A stretch of 14,350 bases of DNA from positions 1 through 14,350 of the forward strand of contig CAZCYD010000061.1 of the NCBI GenBank assembly GCA_964502735.1, read 5' to 3'. Made by a program: the position numbers and the translations under genes. This DNA comes from JACKAN01 sp964502735. GTDB lineage: Bacteria > Bdellovibrionota > Bdellovibrionia > Bdellovibrionales > UBA1609. Under the pieces are notes generated by a model. The model ran no database searches and was not told the origin of the DNA. It worked only from the letters and a program-made list of their open reading frames with translations. Of this stretch, positions 7,597 to 14,350 are shown piece after piece (the stretch's first letter is position 1; each line of letters begins with the position of its first letter).

Positions 7597-9867
7597 TTGA
7601 AAAATAAAGTCAATGTGCACAAAATTTCTTACCTTGGTAAGAGGCCTCAGCTTCTTTGGGTAGTTATATTTTTTTTAACCCTCATGTTTTGGCAAAACTG
7701 TAGTGATATTCAGTTGGAAAAAACGGAGGAGCCGCTAGTTGTAGCCAGTGGCGATAATGAAAGCTATCTTAAGCCCCCACCAATTAGAGATCAATCTTAC
7801 AGAGCCGTTTTTATCTTAGATATGTCTAACTCGATGTTTTCAGGTGCCTGCCCAGACTCTATGGATGTCATGGTTGATAACGTCACGCCATCAAAAAACT
7901 GTATTGGTCCGACAGGAGTAGATCCAGAGGGAAAACGATTCTTAGCTATTTATAAGTGGCTAGAAGATGTTGAAAAAAAAGTCTCAGAAAATAAAATTAA
8001 TGAAGATAAATTCAAATTTTTAATTTTACCCTTCTCTAATACGAACTTAAACAGATATTGGACAATTGATTACATAGGACCAACAGGCAGGTCCGTTAAG
8101 TCAGTTTTTAGTCGTGCTATAGACAGATTAGGTATGAGTACAGAAGTGAAGCCTGGGTTCATTAGTCTGAAGGGTGCAAAATCCCATATTTTATTGCTCT
8201 GGGCGGCCTTTTCCAAGTTTCATGATTATCCTTACTCGAAATATATCAATAGGGAAATCATAGAAGCTGTAGATACACTTTATCAGAATGCTGGAAACAC
8301 AAATCCCTCTTCTGGGACATCCATTGTTTTGCCGGCTCTCGAAGAGATGAACTTATATCTTCATCATGAGCTTAACTCAATGGAGGAAAGCGGGGGTCGA
8401 GGTTTATTCGAAATTTTATTTTTAAGTGATGGAGTTCCCAAACCACATTCTCGTCACATAGAGTATGCTGCAAGATATGTGTGGACAATAAAAGATGAGG
8501 TGCATGATTCAACTCTTTGTGGTCAGACGGTAAATGGTTATTGCACAGGCTTAGCTAAGGTCACAGGAGGAAAGAACTGTTACAATCAGTGTTCTGGCTA
8601 TTTGCGTATTTATACTGACACCGGAAGTGTTCAGCTTCCGAGTTTAGAGTCTCCGACATGTACGAGCTATTATTCAATTCCGGCAACATGTTCAGGGTAC
8701 TCGGACGGTTCTAATCCTGGAAATAGATGGGGTTCCAGAATAAAATGTGGGCAGTGTTTTACTCTTCTTCATCAGTTTGACAGAAAATCTAGCTGTTTGG
8801 GCTCTTCTTGTGGTGGCGTGGGAGATTCATTCAGTCAAAAAACTAAAGGCCTTTGGGGAGACTGGACTCAGAACAGGCATTCTGAGATTATTGGAAAAAT
8901 TCGTTCTACAGAAAATATTTTCCGCAGACAATTTCCATTCTCGACTGTTCGCTTAAAATTTTTACGCATAGATTCAGATAATCCCGAAAATCAAACTTCT
9001 CCAGGAGAGCTAATAACAGAAATTAATTGGATGGAGAGGGCAAAGGAGTACTTTTCTAAAAACCATCAATTCTACCACGTTAAATCTATGTCTGACGTTC
9101 CCCTAATTTTCTCTGAGATTGGAGGGGCCCAGAAATATAAGTTAGCGATGGTTTATGCTTACTCCAGAAATGCGAGGTCCCAAAGAGATGGAAGTTTTTC
9201 CTTGGATTCAGATGGTGATGGGCTCGCTGATGATCAAGAGAACGAAGAGTCGAAGTTTATGGCTCGTAGTGATGGCAAATGCCTAGATAGTATTAAAAAG
9301 AAATTTGGAATCTGCATTGATTTCGGTTGCAATCACACAATTGATGCCGATGGAGATGGATTAAATCAATGTGAAGAAAAAACATTGGGTACAGATGACT
9401 TTAACCCAGATTCAGATGGAGACTTTATTTTGGATGGAGTCGAGCTACTCTTTGGGTTAAACCCCTTACATGATGACCGCAAATTGTTTTTGGCTGGAGA
9501 TGGATTTTCAAATTTTGAACATTTTGTGAAAGGAGTTGCTCCTTCTGTAAATATAAAAGACTTAGATGAAGAAAAAATTATGAGTGTTCAAACACAGTTC
9601 TTGGGAATGAAAGCAGTCAGAAATGAACTAGGCTCAGATATAGAAGTTCCTAGCTATAAAATAGAAATAAAAAATTTACCTTTGGTAAAAATTTCCACAA
9701 ATTCTAGCTCTAGAAAAAATGAAATTGTTGTTGTTATTCGCGTGGATGATCACAATAATCCGCATGAGAAAATTTGGATGTTTAATATTTATAAGTTAAG
9801 TGAGGATGAAACTCACATCTATGTGAACTTATCTGACTTTAAACCCCTCGCTCTGGAGCAACCATGA
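7597..9867 (+). CDS. vWA-domain lipoprotein with Cys-rich insert and TSP3 calcium repeats
   Basis: A 756-residue exported lipoprotein, probably a surface or outer-membrane adhesin-like protein. The start is a TTG with AGAGGG four bases upstream. A hydrophobic segment (LLWVVIFFLTLMFWQNCS) ends in an atypical lipobox with the acylated cysteine at 35. The vWA domain starts near 68 and has a complete metal-ion adhesion site: DMSNS (75-79), GTS with Thr241, and SDG (277-279). A cysteine-rich insert at about 305-405 holds ten cysteines before the fold appears to resume (VRLKFLRID, ~451). TSP3/EF-hand-like repeats follow (LDSDGDGLADDQE, IDADGDGLNQCEE, PDSDGDFILDGVE, 537-625). The C-terminal ~70 residues form a beta-rich domain shared with the two other lipoproteins downstream. 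It overlaps the next gene by four bases (ATGA). It resembles CglB of Myxococcus in type (vWA, Cys-rich, lipoprotein), but I cannot show homology without alignment. Confidence 0.88.
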   Translation: MKNKVNVHKISYLGKRPQLLWVVIFFLTLMFWQNCSDIQLEKTEEPLVVASGDNESYLKPPPIRDQSYRAVFILDMSNSMFSGACPDSMDVMVDNVTPSKNCIGPTGVDPEGKRFLAIYKWLEDVEKKVSENKINEDKFKFLILPFSNTNLNRYWTIDYIGPTGRSVKSVFSRAIDRLGMSTEVKPGFISLKGAKSHILLLWAAFSKFHDYPYSKYINREIIEAVDTLYQNAGNTNPSSGTSIVLPALEEMNLYLHHELNSMEESGGRGLFEILFLSDGVPKPHSRHIEYAARYVWTIKDEVHDSTLCGQTVNGYCTGLAKVTGGKNCYNQCSGYLRIYTDTGSVQLPSLESPTCTSYYSIPATCSGYSDGSNPGNRWGSRIKCGQCFTLLHQFDRKSSCLGSSCGGVGDSFSQKTKGLWGDWTQNRHSEIIGKIRSTENIFRRQFPFSTVRLKFLRIDSDNPENQTSPGELITEINWMERAKEYFSKNHQFYHVKSMSDVPLIFSEIGGAQKYKLAMVYAYSRNARSQRDGSFSLDSDGDGLADDQENEESKFMARSDGKCLDSIKKKFGICIDFGCNHTIDADGDGLNQCEEKTLGTDDFNPDSDGDFILDGVELLFGLNPLHDDRKLFLAGDGFSNFEHFVKGVAPSVNIKDLDEEKIMSVQTQFLGMKAVRNELGSDIEVPSYKIEIKNLPLVKISTNSSSRKNEIVVVIRVDDHNNPHEKIWMFNIYKLSEDETHIYVNLSDFKPLALEQP

Positions 9868-11570
9868 GGTTGGCTTCAGTTTTCAGAAGATTTGCTCTTG
9901 TTATTAGATACCTTGCTATTGTGGCGGGAACAGTTTTGATCTTCCAAAACTGTTCAAATGTGGTTTTAACTCAACCTCCACAATTTGTTGAAATCAGTAG
10001 CATAAAACCAAAAAATAAAATTTGTGCTCCGGTGGGAACAAGCTTTAGCAGTTCCATGAAGTTCATATTTTTGGTGGATATGTCCATGTCAAACGTGGGG
10101 AGTTTACATGTTAGTACTTTCAATTATAGATCATCGTATTCAATAAACAAAACCGATGGACCAGCTGACATTGAAGGCAAGAGATTTGATGAAATCAAAA
10201 AATTTATTGAAGAGTGCGGAGGCTCTGACACTAGCCAATACGCTGTAATTGGGTTTGCAAAGGACACCTTTTTTTCTCCGACGAATTCTTGCTTGTCTCC
10301 ATTTGAGTCTCGTGACGAAGCTCTGAAATCGATAGATACCTTAAAGGCAATGCAAATGCATGATCTTAGTATTAGTTCCGGGGAAAATACCAACCCCTAC
10401 TATCTGCAGGGAGAAACACATTACAGCTCAGGATTGGGGTGCTTAAAGAGTAAGATTTCAGAAGATCTGAATTTATTAAATAACGAAAAGCCTGCCTATA
10501 ACACTTATTTTATAACAGACGGTATGGCTACAGATCCTGCGGACAAGAGAAATTACAGTCAGATTTTGACAGAGATTAATCTTTTGGCGAGTGAAGGAGC
10601 GGGTGGTTTAAATTTTTACCCTGTATTTTACACAAGTCCTGGGGCGAAAAATCAAGGCTCTGAGCAAATTCAGGCGATCAATCTTTTGAATCAAATGGCC
10701 TCAACTATTGATCCTAATCAACAAACAATATTCCTCAACAACATTGGTGCAACTAACAATGAGTTGTGTGAAAAGTTAGATAGCAAAGTAAGGGTAAACT
10801 ACACTTTACAGTCTCTGTATGCGATCAATATAAATGCGGTATTTAAGAATAATCATCTTAAGGTTGACACAGATGGTGATGGTATTCCAGACGACATAGA
10901 AGAACTGTATGGATGGGACCCACAAAATCCAAGATCTACAGGAATGTTGGACTCCTTGTGTGTCTATTTGGGAGGGGTTAAGGCTGATTGTTTAAAAGAA
11001 AGAGAAAAATATAGTTGTGAAGGAGATGCGTACAAGCTTGGTCTAAATGATTGCGATCTTAAAATAGCTTCTAAAATATTTGGGGCTGATCTTACGGGTG
11101 TCGACAGTGATCTGGATGGGATACCCGACTTTATTGAAATTATTAGGGGTAGTCATCCGGCTAGGGTCGATGTATTTGAGAATCCAAGTGGAGATGGAAT
11201 TAATAACTTGCAAAAGATTACTCAAGGACTTGATATTCACTCTAACCTTAAAAACTTCCCTGTTGAAGAAGAAAAAAAAGTGGAAATTAAATTTTCTCTT
11301 TCAGATGTGGATTGTGAAGAGGGTCGAGAGGGTTATGAGTATGAAATTGTCCAGGCTCCTCTAATCGAAGCGAGCCCCTATATGGGAGATCAAACCTTTT
11401 CTTCTTTGCAGAGAGAAGAAAATGAAAACAGTTATTTAGTCATTAGTTATTGGCAAGCGGAGGGTGGATTAAGTTTGCCCAACAGGATTTATTATCAAAA
11501 CTTGCGTTTAAAAATAGGCAGTGAGTTGATTAAGTTTGATGATAGAATATTATTGGGAGAGACACCATGA
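9864..11570 (+). CDS. Second vWA-domain lipoprotein with TSP3 repeats
   Basis: A 568-residue paralogue of the preceding protein. The N-terminus has basic residues, then a hydrophobic stretch ending FQNCS, with the lipid-modified cysteine at 30. The vWA domain begins near 66 (FIFLVDMSMS) with the DxSxS motif at 72-76 and FITDG at 216-220. A Thr at 185 is a possible third metal ligand. It lacks the ten-cysteine insert. Residues 103-117 (IEGKRFDEIKKFIEE) match the same stretch of the upstream protein (PEGKRFLAIYKWLED). TSP3-type repeats at about 334-455 include VDTDGDGIPDDIEE, VDSDLDGIPDFIE and PSGDGINN, separated by a Cys-containing spacer also found upstream (GLNDC here, GLNQC there). The C-terminal domain (484-565) is the shared unidentified beta-rich module. 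GGAG lies five bases before the ATG, and it overlaps both neighbours by four bases. Probably surface or periplasmic, with a calcium- or magnesium-dependent binding role (inference). Confidence 0.88.
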   Translation: MRLASVFRRFALVIRYLAIVAGTVLIFQNCSNVVLTQPPQFVEISSIKPKNKICAPVGTSFSSSMKFIFLVDMSMSNVGSLHVSTFNYRSSYSINKTDGPADIEGKRFDEIKKFIEECGGSDTSQYAVIGFAKDTFFSPTNSCLSPFESRDEALKSIDTLKAMQMHDLSISSGENTNPYYLQGETHYSSGLGCLKSKISEDLNLLNNEKPAYNTYFITDGMATDPADKRNYSQILTEINLLASEGAGGLNFYPVFYTSPGAKNQGSEQIQAINLLNQMASTIDPNQQTIFLNNIGATNNELCEKLDSKVRVNYTLQSLYAININAVFKNNHLKVDTDGDGIPDDIEELYGWDPQNPRSTGMLDSLCVYLGGVKADCLKEREKYSCEGDAYKLGLNDCDLKIASKIFGADLTGVDSDLDGIPDFIEIIRGSHPARVDVFENPSGDGINNLQKITQGLDIHSNLKNFPVEEEKKVEIKFSLSDVDCEEGREGYEYEIVQAPLIEASPYMGDQTFSSLQREENENSYLVISYWQAEGGLSLPNRIYYQNLRLKIGSELIKFDDRILLGETP

Positions 11571-12298
11571 GTTCAATTTACAGATTGATAGCAAGTGCAG
11601 CCGTTTTATTTTTTATAGATTCTATTTCGTGGGCGGATCAAGGTTGTATTGAGCTGGAAGGTATAAATTTAGGCTGCGTTTCTTCTATTGATCACTCCTG
11701 CTATTTGAATAAGGCAGTGGATAAAACCGGTGAGCCTTGTAGGTATGTGGCGGAACCAAAAACGATGTACAGAGTTGAAGGGCCAATAGCATGGAACTGT
11801 AAAAGTTCTCGTAATACCACAATTTGCGAAGAAACAGGAGGCAATGGTGAGCAGTCGGGAACAAATTGTCGGACAGTATCAGAGTGCTTAGAATATTATC
11901 CTCCTTCTTGTACAGAGACTTGTACGTCTTGTTTTGGCCGAATAGTTACAGAGAATATCGGAATTTCTCGAGGGTGCCTGATCTGTACCCGAGAACCTTG
12001 TGCAGACGAGAAACCTCGCCTAGTCAAGTCGACATGCCCCTATTACAACAGTCAAGGGATGCCTTATGTGGGAAGTCCAATGACTTGCTCTGGTGAGTCC
12101 CGTTGCCCATCGACTGCAATACCTCCTAATGGAGGGGCTCCAATGGAAGTTAGGGTTAATACTAGAACCTGTCCAGCACCGGAACTCCCCAAGTTGCCGA
12201 CAACTCCTCCGCCAATGCCTCAGTTGTGTATATGGAAAGTTGACAAACGGTCGGCTACGGGTTGTGAACCCATTGAGGAGAGTAACAGGAATGATTAG
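11567..12298 (+). CDS. Small secreted cysteine-rich protein, function unknown
   Basis: I do not recognise this protein. It has 243 residues with a clear signal peptide (IASAAVLFFIDSISWA-DQ, cleavage near 23) and no lipobox. The mature ~220 residues contain 20 cysteines, an even number, including closely spaced clusters (CTETCTSC at 115-122, CLICTREPC at 137-145) and others spread along the chain. The tail is proline-rich (PELPKLPTTPPPMPQLC). This pattern suggests a small disulfide-stabilised extracellular protein rather than an enzyme; a metal-binding role for the CxxC pairs is a weaker alternative. The ATG overlaps the preceding stop by four bases, and its own last eight bases overlap the next gene. 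It is therefore made with the lipoproteins and may be their soluble partner (inference). Confidence 0.85.
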   Translation: MSSIYRLIASAAVLFFIDSISWADQGCIELEGINLGCVSSIDHSCYLNKAVDKTGEPCRYVAEPKTMYRVEGPIAWNCKSSRNTTICEETGGNGEQSGTNCRTVSECLEYYPPSCTETCTSCFGRIVTENIGISRGCLICTREPCADEKPRLVKSTCPYYNSQGMPYVGSPMTCSGESRCPSTAIPPNGGAPMEVRVNTRTCPAPELPKLPTTPPPMPQLCIWKVDKRSATGCEPIEESNRND

Positions 12299-14291
12299 TG
12301 GTCTGAGAACAAAAGCTCAGTACTTAGCAATTTTTGCCCTTTCAGCCTCTGTGCTGCTGTTCCAGCATTGCAGTAATGTTTCTTTAGAGCTGCCTTCTGT
12401 TAAAACCCAGAGTGTACAAGGCATTTCTGGAAGCTTCTGTTTTTTTTATGATGCTGAAATGTATTCGAGATACAGCCTCACAGATTTTTATATTGTTAAT
12501 ATGAATGCTCGTGCGACTAAAGGATCTATTTATGCCGATAGCAATATGAATGGCGAAATTGATATTGAAAGATCAAATGAAGGGGCGGAAACTGTTTTAA
12601 TTTCAGCCTCAGACCAAGACGACGATGGTCTTCCAGACTTTCTGGAAAGGCTTAAGGGTTTAAATCCTACGCGAGAGGATGCAAATGAGGACGGGATTGA
12701 TCTAGATGGCGTCATAAATAAACGGGAAATACAATTAGGCACAGACCCCTTGTTGGCGGATAAGGGAGTTGAAAATACCGCTTATTATGTGAGTCAGTCA
12801 GATGTGGAGGGTGAAGGTTGTGGCAGGGAGCAGCCCACTTACGAGTTCCATATTTCAAAAATATCTACGGTTCAGACCCAGAAGTTTAAGGACAATGTAA
12901 ATCTCACGCAAAGGACAAATCTCTCTCACGAAGCAAATGAAAATGTTATTTTAGTTTTGGCTCGGATGGCTCCTAAAAATTCTAAAAATGAAATTATATT
13001 TCTGGCGAGTTTGTTCAAATTAGAGTCAGAGTCCTCACTAAGTTTGAAACTAAAAGCCAATGATTTTTTTATTCTAGGTGCTGAGAATGAAGATTGTCCA
13101 ACTTGCGTAGATGAAGATGGCGAGAGTAGGATCTACAAAAAAGTGACGACAGGTCATAGGCACAGCTGTGCTATTAGCGATAAAGGAAAAGTTTATTGTT
13201 GGGGCAATAACTCTTATGGTGAATTAGGCAATGGTACACACTCTCCAAAGTCGGTACCTGTTAGAAATCAACTCCTAGCAGAGGCCAAAGATATCCAATC
13301 GGGTGAAAGTCACACTTGTGTTGTGACCGTGTCAGAAGAGGTCTATTGCTGGGGTCGCAATTTATATGGTCAGCTTGGTGATGGAACTACAGAGGACTCT
13401 GAAGCTCCGGTAAAGGTTCTGCTACCCGCATACGCAAAATCCTTAGCCCTTGGGGCTAATCACAGTTGTGCCGAGCTAAGCAATGGCACTCTTCGGTGTT
13501 GGGGCCGAAACCATTCTTACCAGATTGGTGACGGAGGCCAAGAGCAGGCGACTTTACCAGTTGAGGTGAAATTATTTAATGAAAACAATTTGCCTTTAGG
13601 TATTACCTTTCCATTGCGAGGACTCACAGCGGGAGGGAACCACAATTGCCTTTTGGACAACAGAGGAATTCCCTACTGTTGGGGGGAGTTTGCGGGATGC
13701 TTTGAAACAAGTTTGCAAAGAATTCCATCGAATATAACGGGTGGAAGCTGTGGGACTTCAACTTCAAAAGCCCCAAATGGTCAAGCCTACTTCTATTCTA
13801 GTATGACAAACTTAAGGTTCGATCAGTTGGCGACCAACGGAGTTATTAATTATGGTATTGTTTCTACCAGTAAAAATGGTTTGTGTTGGTCGAGGGGGGA
13901 GATCCTGCATGCCTCCAACTACAATTTAGGTTGTGGGTTGATGAATATTGAAAGCTCAGGCTATTACACTCAGGGCATTAGTCGCCTCAAAAAGTTGGCG
14001 CTAGGGACTGGAAGGTCTTGTGCGATATATGAAAAGCCTGTGTCTGGGCAAAGCAGTACATTTTATACATCCTTGGACTGTTGGGGAAAAGATTGGGGTG
14101 TAGAGACTCTAGTGGACCCAACTCCCAGGGCAATGTCAGAGATTATTCAACCACTTGATGTGTCGATATCTGCCAATCACGGGTGTGCAATTGATAAATT
14201 GGGGAATTTGTGGTGCTGGGGAGCCAATGACTACTACCAGCTAGGTTTGGGGAGCGATATGAGCCGAAGATCCTCTCCAGAAAAGTTGTAG
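12291..14291 (+). CDS. TSP3-repeat lipoprotein with seven-bladed RCC1-type propeller
   Basis: A 666-residue exported lipoprotein. The ATG at 12291 is chosen over an in-frame ATG at 12093 because it is preceded by GAGGAG (12275-12280) and starts a proper signal sequence (YLAIFALSASVLLFQHCS, lipid cysteine at 27). The longer form would bury that signal 66 residues inside. Residues 60-160 carry TSP3-like calcium motifs (ADSNMNGEID, SDQDDDGLPDFLE, LDGVINK). Residues 177-263 are the C-terminal module of the two vWA lipoproteins. From about 282 to the end there are seven RCC1-type blades marked by HxC and CWG pairs: 291-305, 341-355, 391-405, 451-465, a degenerate blade ending LCWS at 531-534, 575-599 and 630-644. 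The recurring cysteine pairs suggest one disulfide per blade. Blade 5 lacks the first cysteine and carries an insertion. No vWA domain is present. Likely role: surface binding or adhesion (inference). Confidence 0.88.
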   Translation: MISGLRTKAQYLAIFALSASVLLFQHCSNVSLELPSVKTQSVQGISGSFCFFYDAEMYSRYSLTDFYIVNMNARATKGSIYADSNMNGEIDIERSNEGAETVLISASDQDDDGLPDFLERLKGLNPTREDANEDGIDLDGVINKREIQLGTDPLLADKGVENTAYYVSQSDVEGEGCGREQPTYEFHISKISTVQTQKFKDNVNLTQRTNLSHEANENVILVLARMAPKNSKNEIIFLASLFKLESESSLSLKLKANDFFILGAENEDCPTCVDEDGESRIYKKVTTGHRHSCAISDKGKVYCWGNNSYGELGNGTHSPKSVPVRNQLLAEAKDIQSGESHTCVVTVSEEVYCWGRNLYGQLGDGTTEDSEAPVKVLLPAYAKSLALGANHSCAELSNGTLRCWGRNHSYQIGDGGQEQATLPVEVKLFNENNLPLGITFPLRGLTAGGNHNCLLDNRGIPYCWGEFAGCFETSLQRIPSNITGGSCGTSTSKAPNGQAYFYSSMTNLRFDQLATNGVINYGIVSTSKNGLCWSRGEILHASNYNLGCGLMNIESSGYYTQGISRLKKLALGTGRSCAIYEKPVSGQSSTFYTSLDCWGKDWGVETLVDPTPRAMSEIIQPLDVSISANHGCAIDKLGNLWCWGANDYYQLGLGSDMSRRSSPEKL

Positions 14292-14293
14292 TT

Positions 14294-14350
14294 ATGCCAG
14301 TTCGAAACAATAATCGTCTCAAAGGTTGTGAATGTACCTCACGCGGAGTT
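14294..14350 (+). CDS. Possible start of next gene (partial)
   Basis: Two bases after the RCC1 gene's stop, an ATG opens a frame that stays open to the right edge (MPVRNNNRLKGCECTSRGV). Only 19 codons are visible. The bases upstream are the end of the previous gene and hold no convincing ribosome-binding site, so this may be chance. The close spacing would fit the overlapping style of the preceding operon. No product can be named. Confidence 0.2.
   Translation, partial: MPVRNNNRLKGCECTSRGV

Noticed and set aside
8747..8956. Open frame in another frame inside the first vWA gene (also 11080-11364 and 11866-12096)
   Set aside because: Fully contained in well-supported genes on the same strand, with no recognisable domain or credible start site.
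12093..12290. In-frame extension of the RCC1 lipoprotein to an upstream ATG
   Set aside because: It runs entirely within the Cys-rich gene, adds 66 residues before a perfect lipoprotein signal, and the ATG at 12291 has GAGGAG upstream.
7669..12447. Runs of eight T or A in the lipoprotein genes (7669-7676, 7973-7980, 11272-11279, 12440-12447) as possible phase-variation tracts
   Set aside because: Runs of the same length also occur in the TPR gene (717-724 and 1977-1984) and are expected by chance in AT-rich Lys/Phe codons; none exceeds eight.
14292..14350. Terminator after the RCC1 gene
   Set aside because: No GC-rich inverted repeat followed by T residues is visible before the window ends.

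Overview
The window is an AT-rich stretch of a Gram-negative genome carrying ten clear protein genes, all on the plus strand, plus one possible gene start at the right edge. The gene content suggests a relative of the predatory or gliding deltaproteobacterial lineages, most likely Bdellovibrionota. The reasons are an AglRQS-type one-ExbB/two-ExbD motor beside an FHA/AgmX-PglI gliding-type protein, and several lipoproteins with 'FQNC'-like lipoboxes. The taxonomic call is inference. No tRNA, rRNA, CRISPR array, insertion sequence or confident terminator was seen.

Region 1 (2-5714) is an envelope-spanning module: an unidentified helical protein (cut by the left edge), a 1085-residue periplasmic tetratricopeptide protein, and a GltG-like inner-membrane protein (cytoplasmic FHA domain, one membrane helix, proline-rich periplasmic arm, C-terminal AgmX/PglI TonB-like domain). 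These genes overlap by a few bases and are probably translationally coupled. Region 2 (5811-7507) is a proton-channel motor: one TolQ/ExbB/MotA-family subunit (AglR-like) followed by two TolR/ExbD-family subunits (AglQ- and AglS-like), each keeping the membrane aspartate. A plausible sigma70-type promoter precedes it.

Region 3 (7597-14291) is a tightly overlapping four-gene unit for exported proteins. It has two von Willebrand A lipoproteins with intact MIDAS motifs and calcium-binding TSP3-type repeats, a small secreted protein with 20 cysteines, and a lipoprotein with TSP3 repeats fused to a seven-bladed, cysteine-paired RCC1 propeller. A promoter-like element with two perfect palindromes lies just upstream. 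The three lipoproteins share an unusual lipobox and a C-terminal beta-rich domain I do not recognise, so they look like products of duplication and domain swapping.

The most interesting reading is that the window holds a compact force-transducing machine plus its own surface lipoproteins. In Myxococcus xanthus the AglRQS motor drives Glt proteins that act on CglB, a Cys-rich vWA lipoprotein adhesin. Here vWA lipoproteins are encoded directly downstream of the motor. The functional link is inferred from domain content and gene order and has not been tested.
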